Part shown: one piece after another, positions 46,704 through 59,064 of the stretch | How positions within the stretch are numbered: the stretch's first letter is position 1 | How the letters are laid out: every line of letters starts with the position of its first letter | Program-made: the position numbers and the translations under genes | Notes under the pieces: generated by a model | What the model was told of the DNA's origin: nothing | The model's database searches: none | What the model saw: the letters and a program-made list of their open reading frames with translations, nothing else | Source of the DNA: Podospora pseudocomata | Lineage: Eukaryota > Ascomycota > Sordariomycetes > Sordariales > Podosporaceae | Length of the DNA: 64,000 bases | NCBI RefSeq assembly: GCF_035222375.1 | Contig: NW_026946363.1 | Coordinates: 1,860,001 to 1,924,000, forward strand | Direction of reading: 5' to 3'

Positions 46704-48595
46704 ATGTCATCCCTCATGCTTGACCGCTCCAGAATTCGCGGTGCAGGTGGGTTCCCATGGGGGGAACCTGCTGCTGCACCCCGCAGCCAGGGACTTGACC
46801 GGGACTCTGCAAGTACCTCTTCCCAAAGTGACGACTTTTCCGACCTCTTTGACTGGACGGCATATGAAAGGCATGGCACATCTGATGTGACCACACAATC
46901 CCAACACTCGGCCGAAGGCGCCAAGGGTGTTCCCGCATTCCCCAGGTCACCTCAGTCGTCACCTCAGTCACCCGGTCCTGCTTCCGATCTTGATGGGGAT
47001 CTTCCCATGCCAGACGTTGAATCAGACCCCCACGTTCTCGTCTGGCCCGTCCTAGGACCGGAACCAACACGCGAGATGTCGCCCATCGAGCTCCGTCCCC
47101 CTCACCTCGGCCAACCAGACATGGCTGCCCCCAGAGCTGTCCAAAACGAGCGGCCCCAGAGCAAGAGGCCTCGAGTTCTGGAGTCCCCAGAGCAGACCAA
47201 GGAGGTACGCGATGCCGGGGCGTGCTACCACTGTAGGATGAACAAGAGCAAGGCAAGCAGGGCCTCTTCTTCCCTTCACCCTGCCCACCTCATTGCTGAC
47301 TGGGTCTCTGTACATAGTGCTCTCCTACTTCTGCCTGCGAACCCTGCTTGAAACATCCCAAGCCCGAGCTGGCCTGTGTTCGACAGCTTCTGTCGAGCAT
47401 GGTCGCCAGCCAAAGTGGTATGCTTGTCTCGGTGCCATGAGAGCCGAAGTAAAGACTGACTGTGACGTCAAGCACGCTGGAACTTGAGCGAGCCTCCGAG
47501 GCGTGAACCTATGAATGAAGGCGGGTCCTTCGTCATTTTTATCTCTTTCTCAGACAAGACCAACAGTCGTTGCTTGCCCTTGACGGTGGCTCCCTTCATT
47601 CACCCTGACCAGGGCACTCGGTTTGGTATCTCATTGTCATCGCAACCGCTGCAAGAGAATGCCCTTCTGGCGTGGGCACAGGATGATATGCAGATGGATG
47701 ACAGAATCGATGACTTTGAGTCGCTCCTCAACCACTTCCACATCCACCATGTCCGCGGCGAAGGTTTGAAGAGGGCCATGGACCGCGCAACTGCGGGCAA
47801 GCCGATCAAGGCTGTGGAAAGCCAGAAGAAGCTCTTGTCTAATTTGTTAGAGTTGAAGCTGATGTGGAAGATCTGGAGTTGCAAAGACTTCTTTGGCCGG
47901 CGGCAAGAAGCCGGTGCTGGCCGCCCCCTTGGGTTGCAGTTCTCCTCCGTTCAGAGCTGGCTTCGCTTCACCGCGGCCTCGGCAATTTCGAGGCTCGAAA
48001 AGAACATTCTGGAGGTCTTTGATGAATACCTCAAGAAAGATGCTGCTGGCTTGACAACCGCGACCAAGCCGATTCTCGAGCTTTCGAGATGGGTGTCGCT
48101 CTGGCAAATGATCTTGGTCTACCGCCAGTCGCTCAGGCTGCTCCAGGAGCACAATGAAGCGGAACCATATGTGCCAGGAGGTGAGCAAAACCCCAGACAA
48201 AGTACACCACCACCGTTTTGGTACTAACAACAAAACAGTTGAGACCAATGAGAAGCGACGGAGGTTTCGAACGACAACCGCGGACTTGTTTCGTAGCGTT
48301 GTTGTGATTTACTGGGAGCTGTTCCACAAGCCAAAGACAATCCAGAATATCCAGAACCCCGAGGCGAGACTTTTCGGAGATGATGCTCTCCATAGAGGGT
48401 TCCAGAGCGTGGTGGCTGCTGTGCCAACATTCTGTGAGTTGCCGTCCTAAAAATCAGCATCGGCGATGTGATCGACTGACAGTAAATTTCCCAACAGACC
48501 AGCAAGTGGCAAATCTGAGTTTGCCGGCAGACGAGTTCTTCCGGGCACATCTTGTCGACAGAGACCTCAAGAAGCCCAAGACGAAGCGCCGCTAG
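46704..48595 (+). CDS. Zn(II)2Cys6-type fungal transcription-factor-like protein
   Basis: Exons 46704-47252, 47318-47417, 47473-48180, 48239-48433 and 48498-48595 give 549 residues. The N-terminal 170 residues are Ser/Pro/Asp-rich. The zinc cluster is centred on residues 176-206: GACYHCRMNKSK then CSPTSACEPC and a final Cys in PELAC, i.e. C-x2-C-x6-C-x5-C-x2-C-x9-C. Intron 1 (47253-47317) falls just before the third Cys and has a GC-AG boundary (GCAAGC donor). Intron 2 (47418-47472) has GTATGC and a GACTGAC branch site. The second half, starting 'WNLSEPPRREPMNEG', is helical with 'DDFESLLNHFHIHHVRGEG', without a recognised regulatory domain. Cluster position after a long N-terminus is unusual but known. 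Target genes unknown. Confidence 0.82.
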
Positions 48596-49005
48596 TTTCA
48601 TAATGGTGTAGCTCTTGAGTGAGGGCGCTCTGGGTATTTGTTATGATTGACGATGTCGATGAGGTTGATGACTCGATGACATTTATGACGATTGATGACT
48701 GTTTTCTTGGCGTTATGGATGGGAAAAGACAAGGCCCCCGCGGGTGGTTGGGGTGTTTGGGTGCTCAAGAATGTTGCATAGGCCCGAAAGGTTGCTTGAT
48801 CTGGCATCGAGACTTGTCAGGTTATGCTGAGCCGGGCGCTGGAGGTTTTGTCGTCTTTGTGAGGTGCTACTCTGTTTTGCCTTTTGTCTGGGAGAAAGTC
48901 GAAGAGAGGTTGTCAGATACGTTCCAAAGATAGAAACATACTCTCAACCGTCCGTCCATCATGGCCTTGAGTGCAGCCTAGCCGTCCATATTCAACAATC
49001 CTGCA
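48596..49005. other. Convergent 3' spacer between Zn(II)2Cys6 gene and RTG2
   Basis: About 0.4 kb between two facing stop codons, holding both 3' UTRs. Repeated GATGA strings occur near 48644-48700. No gene. Confidence 0.6.
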
Positions 49006-50887
49006 TCAAGCAAGTACATTGACTGTGACGATAACCTTCTTCTTTTCGTCACCATGCTTCTCGACCTTCTTGAACAACTCCCTCAAGTCATCAAGATCGA
49101 GACCTCTCGAGGCCTCTTTGCTGATGGTGATCTCAAGATGTAACTTGTACTTCTTCCCCTGTTCAGCGCTGGAACGGAACGAGATCTTGTCCCTGATGGC
49201 CTCATAAGATTTGGGCCACGCTGGAATGACTGTTGCCAGTGCTGCTGTTACAGCCCCCGTGTAGTCTGCCCAGAAACCAGCGTTCGGATCTGCCGCATCG
49301 ACAAGCTCGCGAAGATTCCGCTGGAGCTGTTGATCGATAGGGCCCAGGTTTGCGCCCCAGCGTGCGCAGAGAGTCACAGCCAAAACCGCGCGAGCCAGAT
49401 GCGTCAGACCCGGCGAGTCAGGATGGTTGATGGCATCGTGGAGAGCAGAAGACGCGTTGGCAGCACCACTCTCGCCCATTCGACACCAAATGTGGCTGGC
49501 GTAAAGGGGACCAAGCTGCAGACTGAAGACGCTGGCTACGCTGGTCAAGTCGAAACCGGGCGGAAATGCCGAGTGCAAGGTGCTGAGGAGGGCTTGTAAG
49601 GTTGTGCCACCTTGTGCTGGACCCGAAGGAATTGAGCTCTCAATGTCATCTGGAAGTGACAAAGGATTGCTGTTCCTGATTTCCCGAGGTAGCATCATCA
49701 GCAACGCACCCTCCCGGTTGCCCCCTGAGCAGAACGTTGCTGAACGTATAGGGGGCACTGCTGCAATGAGAGCTTCAACAACAGTGACAATGGCTGGAAA
49801 CTGGGCACGTCTGCGTTTTGACATGCCAAAGATTTTGCCTTCAAAAGACTTGTTGACTTTAAGCATCTCCTTGGTTTTGTTGAAGAGCTGTCCAGAGGCC
49901 GTGTATGATCCGATTGATGGGATCGGATAGGGCTGGATGGGATTGTTGTGCATGATCATGCTTCCGTAACCCCGGAACCCTCCGCCGCAGAGAAAGATAT
50001 CGATCCCTGCCTCCTTCCCCCTCGCCTCAGCAGCAAGCTGGGCGAGGGTGGGAAACGTGGCGCACAGTGTCTGAAAAGCCTTAGTCATGCCATCTTGGAG
50101 CTTGGCTTTTTCGGACGTCTGCACATCGACGTGGGCGGTATCGAGAATCTTGATAAGGCGAGCAGCTCCAAACGGCAGACTCTGTCCCGCAACCGCTGCT
50201 TCCACCTCAGGTAGAGGCTGTCCCTGGTCCTCTTGATGCCCAGAAGTACCAGACGTGTCCATCCACGTCATCTGAACACTACCGCCGCCAAGATCGAGAA
50301 TCAAGCCCTTCACATCAACAAAGCTTGACCGAGCCCCCACGGCGCCAAAGAGGGTCTCGACTTGAGGCGAAAGGATATGCACGCTCAGATCGGGAGCCTC
50401 GGCACGTATCGCCTCGAGCATAGACGCGGCATTCTCGGCCCGGCGCATGGCTTCTGTCGCAAAGACGATCAGCTGACTGGGAGGCACATCATAGCTGTCG
50501 ACAGCAATAGACCTGAAGCGTGCCAGTGTCTGCGAGACTTGCTTGATTGTCGCATCGGGGAAGACCAAGGGATGGTCGCCATGTGCCGATGTTGATGGCC
50601 GGTTCAGGGCATCGAACAACGAGATGGCCGCCCTTTCTCGGTAGAGACACTTGAGCAGGCGGGCCCGAGGAGGGCAGAGATCCGAGACAGAGAACCGAAT
50701 GCCATTGCTTCGAGGGAAGCGTGATGTTTGATTAGGGAATGGTTACGGAGAAGGAAGAGAAGAAGGGGCGCTCGGCTTACCTTCCCATATCAACCAGGGC
50801 ATAGCGGTGGTTTTTGCTGTTGGGATCCCATCTCGGCAGCTTCTCCTTGTAATTGCCAATAGTGACAATATCGACCGTGGAGGACAT
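49006..50887 (-). CDS. RTG2-like Ppx/GppA phosphatase
   Basis: Exons 50887-50781 and 50707-49006 give 602 residues. The N-terminus shows ALVDMGSNGIRFSVSD (the intron splits the Ser codon of GSNG), the phosphate-1 loop of the ASKHA fold. 'FATEAMRRAENA', 'VETLFGAVG' (family ETLYG-like) and 'LILDLGGGSVQMTW' (phosphate-2 loop) follow, placing it in the exopolyphosphatase/pppGpp phosphohydrolase family. The overall length and C-terminal half match fungal Rtg2-type proteins rather than short Ppx1. In yeast, Rtg2 is a cytosolic sensor for mitochondrial retrograde signalling; whether the filamentous protein senses mitochondria or hydrolyses polyphosphate is not known to me. A GTAG repeat lies in the 5' leader. 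Confidence 0.87.
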
Positions 50888-51475
50888 GGTGATCAATTGG
50901 GGGCGGAGTAGTGAGTGGGTGTAGTAGGTAGGCAGGTAGGTAGGTAGGTAGGTAGGTAGGCAAAGAGGTGAAGTGGACGCTCTGACTTTTGGGTTAGGCA
51001 AATTTGGAGCAGCGCCCAAATGTTGCTAGCCTCGTGACGTTACTGCCCAAAACTCGCGTCGTCCTTTCTCAAAGGCCCGTATCCGATAACGCACGCAATC
51101 TTTTGCGTATTGCAGCTTCCATCTGCAACTTTGCGCAACGTGGTCCGGCGCGACTGGAGCAGCTTGAAGCAGACTCGGAACGACGACGTCGGATGTGGTC
51201 CCACGATTTGGAACTGGCTGATTCACCAATGAACTGTAAGGGCCCGAGATGACGTTGGTGCAACCATGTCAGCCGATGACACCTTAACCGCCGCGCTCCC
51301 ATCCTCCGCCTATTTATGATAGTGCGCTATCTTAGCCCACGCTCGTCGTTTCAACCAACAATGTCAGGCATAGGAGGCTGTGTAACGCAGTAAGTATGAG
51401 TAAGGATGCAAATCTAGTATGTATTATTTATTATTATTGGTATACCTTTCATGTCTTGAAACACTTCACTGGCTC
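50888..51475. other. Spacer upstream of RTG2-like gene
   Basis: About 0.6 kb between two minus-strand genes: the RTG2 promoter/leader plus the 3' UTR of the O-fucosyltransferase-like gene. A TTATTATTATT stretch near 51425-51437 is compatible with 3' processing signals. No gene. Confidence 0.5.
50922..50962. repeat. GTAG tetranucleotide microsatellite in the RTG2 leader
   Basis: About nine GTAG/GCAG units interrupted by single changes, starting about 35 nt upstream of the RTG2 start codon. Read on the minus strand it is a CTAC repeat in the likely 5' UTR. Confidence 0.8.
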
Positions 51476-52883
51476 TCATGGCCATACTGTCGCCCTCAAT
51501 GTGTCCGCCTTTTCTGAAGATCCAAGAAGGATCGAATACCTATCCTGATGTTGGATAGGGGAGCTGGTGGCGAGAGACGGTGGCTCTCCGTCTGCTCCTG
51601 GTACAGAATTCCGCCTGAGTGCGATGTTCCAGTCAAAGATGGAGCCGCTCAGGCCAACGGTCAGTCCAGCCCGAAGCATGATCTCGTAGTCGACGAGCGC
51701 ACGCTGGTCCCATGTGAGTTGCTCGAGAAGCTCTCGGCCTTCCGGTTCATCCAGCATTAAATCCTGCTTGTATACCATCGTCACGCCCACCGCCTCGGCC
51801 TTTTTGGATAACTTTCGTCTGCGCTCTTCTGTTTCTCCCGTGGCAACAAAAGCAAAGCCGGCCGTTGAGTTGGTGACAAGCTCGACCAAGGTAGAGACCT
51901 GGTCGTCGAAGGGTGGAAAGATAGGAGTCGCATCCGCCTCTGTCCTGAGATGTAGTCCGGGGAAAGTGCTGTGCTGGAAACCCTGCTTAGGGTCCAGATT
52001 CAGTTGATATTTTTTGTGCAGATTGTACAGCGCAATAGCGGCGAGCACTCTGGCGTCTTTACGCGGCCGTAGAAGACGGCCAAAGTTTTTGGCCAACTCT
52101 GGGTTCCCATATGCTGTTGGGAAAACCGAGCTTATCACATCGGATCTGAACCGTATTGGAAACGGACGTGTCTCTGGGTCCTCTGTCCTGTCGATGTACG
52201 ACTTGATCTGCTCCGACAACGTATTCATGTCCTCAATAACGGAGCCATTCAGTTTAGCTCCAACATCTTGTAAGCTAATCTTCCGAGCTGATTGCACCTG
52301 TGGCACATCCCAAAGCTCGTTCATGGATCGATATAATTTCAGCTGCGGGCAGTGCTCCGATAGCGTTTGGTTGAGGTATTCATAATCGAACAAGTAGTCG
52401 ATAAACTCCCCGATGTAGGGACCGCCGCCGTTCTTGGGCCGGGTATTCGCAACGTTCTTATCGTCGCGCTTGATGATCCGGGGAAGAACCAACTCGGCTG
52501 AACAAATCCATCCGTCAGTTTGCGTCCCTCTTTTCAATGTCAGACTTCTCCATCTTACCACCAGCCTCGATAGCGAAGCGAATGCAGTTCAGATGCGCGT
52601 CTTTGACTTGGCCAAAACCTCCAGATTGGGGATCACAAGACAGCATCAACCCTGGTGTCCAAGTCTTGCTCGCGCATAGCTCCGAGATACTACTGCCATC
52701 TAGTTGTCCGCCAACATCGTGATCCAAGAAATCCGTGATGAAGATATCCCTTTCGCTTTTGAACTGGCGAACGACGCTGTTATACGCTGGCTGGTCCGAG
52801 ACCATGTAGGCGACCAACCATACGACAATCAGTGCCGGACCGGCGAACTTGAGCAGATAAACGAGGCGCGGGGAGGCCAGCAT
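51476..52883 (-). CDS. O-fucosyltransferase-like type II membrane protein
   Basis: Exons 52883-52559 and 52497-51476 give 448 residues. The short cytosolic N-terminus is followed by a signal-anchor (about residues 10-30, 'LKFAGPALIVVWLVAYMV'), typical of Golgi glycosyltransferases. The next block 'GGFGQVKDAHLNCIRFAIEAGAELVLPRI' resembles the start of the GDP-fucose O-fucosyltransferase-like fold, with 'HLRTEADATPIFP' matching the HLR-x-E-x-D motif and a late 'MLRAGLTVGLSGSIFDWNIALRR'. I know fungal relatives only as uncharacterised O-FucT-like proteins. Donor sugar and substrate are unknown. The ATG at 52883 is chosen because it gives the clean signal-anchor. Confidence 0.8.
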
Positions 52884-55701
52884 GGCGACGACTGTTGAGA
52901 TGGAACAATTGAATGATCACATCAGGCCTCGACGATTTCAGCGAAAAGCCAGAGGTGTCCAAAATGAAGGGTGAGGCACAGTTGAATTCTCACTCAGGCA
53001 GCAAGAAAAGGGATGTATCCCCCGATGCCTGCTCAAGGGATTCCAAATGCCAGCTGAAGGAGCTGATGAGAGATCATCCCTCCCAAAAGGGAATAGCCCA
53101 AGCCATTATCAATGGTGTGCCGCGTGTGCACACCACCAGCCCCATGTTTATCATGGAACCTGGACCTGAATTTGTGCCCTGAGTGTTTTGATGGAAGAAG
53201 ATGAAGTTTGGTATGGGCTTGTGATGTTTTTATATCTGGATATATAACGTCTGGGCTTGGCCGTCGTCAAGCTGTCAAAGTGCCTTCCCGTCACAGAGGC
53301 GATGGATCAAGGTAGTACCCGCATATGGATAGAGTGGCACCCATCCTTAGCACCTCTGATATCAGCCGTCCACAACAACAGGAAGACTGTCCCTGGAAGC
53401 TTGTATTAATGTATTTGTTTCTGAGCTTGTGCGCTAGTTGTTCGCTGAATTCACCGCTCCTATTCTCCGTTTGGAAGTACCCAACTTAGAGGAGTGCGCA
53501 AACCAAGCTGCTGATTTCAAGAGCGAGGTGTAGAGTCGCTTCTTGAACTCATGGACATGGCCAGTACCAGAACCAGGTCCCAAGATCGCCATCATTCTTC
53601 CCGAGAGAGAATAAGACGCGGTTCAGAGAGCGGTGTGTCCCACCGAAGCCAGAGGTTTTGATACGACGATGCTATCCAAACCACGTTCTGTGTATTGTAC
53701 TCTGTGGTCTCGTTTATAGAGCGCAGGTGTGTCTGTAGATGCTCGAGCGCACAGACGGGTGTGCTTGTAGAACCTGGCTTCTCAGATTCTGGTAGATTTG
53801 CTTCGTTTCAACTCGACAGCATATCAATGCACAAATGTGCCTAAACAACGACAACAGGACTGACATATCATGAATTATCCCAAAGTGGTTCCAATAGCCA
53901 TCAAGACGAGCCCTTGCTTCGTATTTTCATGCGCACAAGGATCCGAAAGGGGAAAGTTGTGGGAGTTTGCGGGATGTGAGTGGGCAGAAAACAACTTTAA
54001 AAACGGCCACTTAGGGTCGCCCGCCCAAACGCGTCTGGCACGCGAAAAAACGCGACGGATGCCCCGGTCAACCCCTCCCACAACTTCACAAGCGAGGACC
54101 GTTGTTGATGTGGTCACACAGTGCCTTCTTTTCCCTCTCGTCCCAACAGTGTCCTGGGCTGCTATCATTCCCATCTCATCAACCGCTTCCTTGGGATCAA
54201 TCTAAATGCGAAATAGCTGGATCATCCTGACTTACCGTCTTAATGCAGCGGAGACACCCCGCCGGAGGTGTCTGACGTAGCAATATCCATCATCTCGATC
54301 TCTTCCCCAGTCGCTGGTCCAGAGTCCACCCGCGCTTCTGCGCTTCTTTTTTCCCCGCCAAGTGGTTTCCTGCATGTCGACTTGCAGCACGCGAGAATTC
54401 CCCCAGCCCCTTCGTTTTCCCTCGTTCGCCTCGACTTTTTTTCTGCAAGCCATTCGATTCGCTCTGCTCTGCGCGACGCGTGAAGGAATCACGAACCCAC
54501 CCACTGTCACTACTCCTCCCCCACTCGCCTGCCACTCCTGCGCTACTTTCACAAGCCACTGGCTGGTCCTCGAGCTCCCATCCATCCCCAACCGGAGACG
54601 CGTTGCTGCCAGCCGAACAGCTACGCTGCCCAACTGGCAACTTGATATCCATAGTCAGATCCCCAAGAGGTCCACGAGTCTGCGAATCCACGAATCCACA
54701 ACAGTTTGCCCTGCACGCTGCCTGAGGTTGGGGTTCCATCCCGGACGCAGCATCGCACACACCCCGCGGCAAGAGCTTGAAGTCGTCTTCTAGCGGGCCT
54801 GGGCCCTGTCGGCGACTACTGCGAGTGGAGAGTGGATAAAGTGTTCAGGGGACCTTGCGATCAAGGGTCCGCTGCCCTTCCTGGCGCCGCCCACATTCAC
54901 AGTCACCACCCCCCACCCCTCTTCTCTGCCCAGCAACAGCACACAGCACAGTTACATATTCCCAACGTTCCCGTCTGCTGTAGTCCCCTCCCCCCCTTCC
55001 TCCCCCTTTTCCTTCTGCGCAGTCACTCCTTTTGCGACCAGATTAAACGGCCGGTCGCGCTCGGCGCAAGGGTCTCAGATGCTCTACGGACACTCCAACA
55101 CATGACGGACAGCACAGACTGACGACTACGAGACTGACGACACGGTACTTTTTCTTTTTCCGTCACAAAATTCCGACGATAATCTCAACCTCCCTGATCT
55201 GGATTTTCCGTTTTTCGCCATTATCAATTGCCCGAGGAGCTTATTGTTGTTGTTGCCGGACCTGGATCTTGCGGCTGTGCAATTGCTTTTTTGCGGTTGC
55301 GTTGCTCAGACCCCAGCTTTCCCCAGCCCATCCGTCACCTTTTGACCAGCCATCCGATTTTGACATGCGCTGCGCTACCTTCCCACTGGCACCAACAAAT
55401 CCCCAAAACGCGTCAAAACTCCCACAACGCGCCTCCAAAGCTTGATACTGAGCTTCCCACAGACAATCAGGTAGTTGGGATCTGTCTGTCTCTGTGTCTC
55501 TCTCTCTGCCTGGCTTGACACCACCAGCAGAGAGCGCAAAACAATCAACGAACGCGATACGATATTTACGACACAAACATACGAACGACTTCCATTTTAC
55601 TCGCCAAAACATCACCCCTAATTCCAAGCCCCCAACCGAATTCCCTAGTTTCACCATAATTAGCTTCTTTATGACGCACTAGCATTCCAGTCAAAGACAA
55701 G
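52884..55701. other. Divergent upstream region, O-FucT-like gene and unknown gene
   Basis: About 2.8 kb between two starts facing away. The right 1.2 kb is strongly pyrimidine-rich (CCCTC, TCTCTC near 55480-55510) and looks like a long 5' leader of the intronless gene at 55702. An 89-codon frame at 52913-53182 has no family. No RNA gene or transposon remnant is visible. Confidence 0.45.
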
Positions 55702-57668
55702 ATGAATCAACATTCCAGTTCAGCAACCCTCCCACGGGGTTTCAGGTTTGAGATGCCCAGGACACCGGAGCCCTTCGCAGAAAACGATGAGGCTCAAATC
55801 CCTTCGCCACCAAAACCACGTCTAAGGTTGGTCAAGAGGCGCGTTGTCTCTCAACTCACGGCACCTACTCAGCAGTTTCTCGCTTCTGTGGCTGCCGCCG
55901 ACGTTCCAATTCCCAGCATTGAGGAGCCAGAGACGAGTTCGCACGACTTCGCCATGGGGAACGCTGACTCTTTCCCCGCGAGAATGCGCCACGAGGAGAT
56001 GGATGCGAGCTTTTTGCAGCCCATCGGGCGAACATACGAGCTCCCAAAGACGCCAGCACCCGACTTCATCCCGTGCTTATCGCCGGGGCAGTACCCCAAC
56101 TGGACCCTTGACTCGACTGCCAGCAGCGTCGAGTCGACACCAGAGCCAGACTACGAATCCAGCAGACCTTCGACGGCTAGGTCGACATTGACTAGCGCAT
56201 CCTTGTTCAGCCGCTTTTCCATGCTTTCAGATGACGACAATTGCGCCAGCCCTCTACTAGAAAGCAAAGAGCACTATCACCAAGAAGAACCCGAGCTTCC
56301 GCCGGCAGCTCAGCCATCCGCAGCAGCTGGTAAAGCCAAGGCCAGGAAGGCTCCCTGGACCAAGGCGATGAGCGACCATTTGTGGTCAACGTTTATCCTG
56401 TATCTCCAGGACCCCAAGGTGACACCTTTCCGGATGGGCAAGAGCTGTCTCCCACCTGACGGTGTCTGCCTTCGCGTGGCGCGCGAAGCAAAGAGAAGTT
56501 GGAAGGGCGCCAAAGCTTTGACGAAGAAGACCAACGTGAGCGATGGAAGGAAGAGTGGCAGCACTACACCCACCGCCGAGAACAGCAGCACATTTATCCA
56601 GTGGCCTCACACTTGCGCCGCGACCCGAGTTCACCTGCGGGAGCTGTGCAGACAGAAAGCTGCGGCGGGCGCAAAGAACCCACGCTTCCTCCCTCGCAGC
56701 ACGACCCCTTTTGCGCAAGCTGCTGCGCGTCACTCCAACATGCGCCCGGCGCCGGCGCATGAGCCTCTTCAATTCGCGACCCAGGACATGTCTCTGTCTC
56801 TTGCCTTGAGCACAGCAGAAAGCATGCAACCAACTGGTCCCCTGGCGCAACTCACGGGCTCAACCCCTGAGCCTGTGGAGGAGGAGCAATCTAATGCTAC
56901 TGAGCCCTTCCCACTGGCACCGGCTTTTGACATGCCGATTATCAGCCCAAATATCGAGACTTTCGAGGGTGGGCCTGGTTTCGCCGAGCGCCAACGTTTG
57001 GGATCCCCCTTTGGCGCGAAGAGCTACGGACCCAGCTCCTCGGGATCGCTTGCCACCGTGCTTGGCTTGAGTGGACCAATGCCTCGCAGACAGAGCCAGA
57101 CACTTGGCTCTCGCCGCACACTCCAGTCACCAGTACGAATGAGCAGGTCGGGTACTCAAAAGCGACGTCACACCCAATCCAGCGTCCCTCGCATACGACC
57201 TAGCATCGGCGCTGATCTGTGGCTCGACCCCAACTTCAGCATGAACTCCACGGGCGACGCTCGTGCCGACCGGGAATTCTGTTCCACAGCGTCGAGCCAC
57301 CACGATGAGCTGTTCATCCCAAGGATACCTCCGGTACCTACTCTGAGCTCGTCCACTAGCATGCCCAACGTGGGCGGCCAGTTGTTGGAACCTCCAGCTC
57401 TCCAGCCTCCCCGTCTTGGCTCTCCATTCAAGGGTCACCGAGCGACCCGCTCGAGCTTCAGCTTCCCCAGCAGAATGCACCGGGCGCAAAGCGGCAGTGT
57501 CGACCTCGGCATGCTTGGGCGACCATTTGCCACTATCCAACAGCCCTCGACCGAGTCGAGTACCTCTCCCATACGATCTAATCTTGCTGGCCGCCTGGCT
57601 TACCTTGACCAGCGCCTCAAGGAGATTCGGCAGAGGGAAGCGAACCGTCGATCTCAGTCACCGTTGTA
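55702..57668 (+). CDS. Intronless conserved fungal protein of unknown function
   Basis: A single open frame of 655 residues, the only long intronless gene of the window besides the GNAT gene; it closes with the TAG at 57667-57669. Most of it is Ser/Pro-rich and probably disordered. One compact module stands out at about 216-270: 'KAPWTKAMSDHLWSTFILY', then LQDPKVTPFRMGKSCLPP, GVCLRVAREAKRSWKG. The Trp-rich start (PWTKAMSDHLW) resembles Myb/SANT-type helices, and RVAREAKRSWKG is basic and helical, so nucleic-acid binding is possible. Repeated Ser/Arg patches (RRQSQTLGSRRTLQSP) look like kinase targets. The C-terminus has a conserved-looking helix LAYLDQRLKEIRQREANRR. I do not recognise a named function. 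Confidence 0.75.
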
Positions 57669-57669
57669 G

Positions 57670-59064
57670 ATGCGACAAACAGCGATGGTGACCACTGTTC
57701 GGATCATAACACTTCACTTCTTTGTACATGCTTTTACCAGTCGGCACATTTTATTGTGGTGGCGGCTATCAGTGCCTAGACTTTACGACAAATTTTTCTC
57801 TGACGACGTTTACATGAGAACAAGCCTGCTACAGAGGGCTTTTATGCACGACCTTTTTTCTTTTCATCTGAACTCATGATGACTTATTGGCGCGAACAAA
57901 CGGAAATACCCCCGCTTGGTGGATTTTGAACATACTACATCATCTTGGAGCATTGTGTTCATATCTTGTCGGTGTGGGCGTTCTTTTATGGGATGACATT
58001 TATACCCTCCTCACTTACCTGACGGACTTTGGGTCGGCTCTTAACCTGGTTGGAGTTGGAAACAAGGATTGGGAAGGTTTTCTAGGGGAAAGGGACAGAC
58101 TTTCTTTTCTTGTGATTTCTATTTTTTTGACACTTGATGTCATACACACACACACCTCTACGGGAAGGTTTTCTTTTTTATTTCTTGTCATGAAAAAAAT
58201 GGCTATGATGTGAATGATTTATTTGGGATATACCACCACATTTTACAGATGAGAGAGAGAGAATACAGGCTCTGGAGATATCGCATGTCTCAACTTTTGT
58301 TGTTCGGGTTTGTTTTTTTCTTTTAGCCTGGCTAGGTGTTTTTCTTTCGCATAGAAAGGAGTGATTTGCATGGTAGGGGAGAGATCAAAAGTGTTGTTGA
58401 GGGTTTGCTTGATGGGTGTTTAATCGGGAGTTTGATGGAGGGGGGGATGATATGAGATTGGGCGGGGGGTGTATATACTTGCCCGAATTCTGTTCCTGAC
58501 TGATGGGGCAACACGAACTTTGCAAATTGAAGTTGAAGATGTGGATATTATATTCTCGTTGAACTTGGGATCGTGACGGCGTGTCTTCCATGCCATGTGA
58601 ATCTGTACTACTGCATTTGTGCACCCCTCCCCCCTGAGACCCCATCTGCACACTAACTCCACCTGTACCTGGCATTGGCTTTCCTGGCTTGCTCCATATT
58701 CTTGACCATCAGCCCTGTGAGGCTTGTGATGCGTGCATCCCCGGATTTGCGTTAGGTACGGGGGCGGTGACGGGGTCCATCCGGAGCATAAACGTGGGGG
58801 AGCCGGGGGGTCGTTTTTCAGTGTGGGGTTCTGGAGCTGGGGTTGCCGGCGGCAGCAGCAGTAAGGGGGTGATCCCGGCAAGCGGGTTTTCGGGCAACGT
58901 TGATGGGACCGCGAGGCGCGTTTCTTGAAATTCCATTATCAGTTCTCGCAACATCGCTTTGCGCAGTCAGTTGGCGGAGTTTTGTGGTTTTCGTTTTTAT
59001 TTCTCTCTTTGCTGTTTTTATACAGACAAATGGGCTGTTTGGTACGAGAATAACAGCTCTCACG
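57670..59064. other. Spacer between the intronless gene and PER1
   Basis: About 1.4 kb between two plus-strand genes: 3' UTR on the left (T-rich, with an ACACACAC run near 58144-58154 and GAGAGAGAG near 58253-58261) and the PER1 promoter on the right. Short open frames are unconserved. Confidence 0.5.

Noticed and set aside
52913-53182. 89-codon frame starting 30 nt from the O-FucT-like start, opposite strand
   Set aside because: Would overlap the leader of the divergent gene; no family, no codon-bias signal, starts too close to another gene's ATG.
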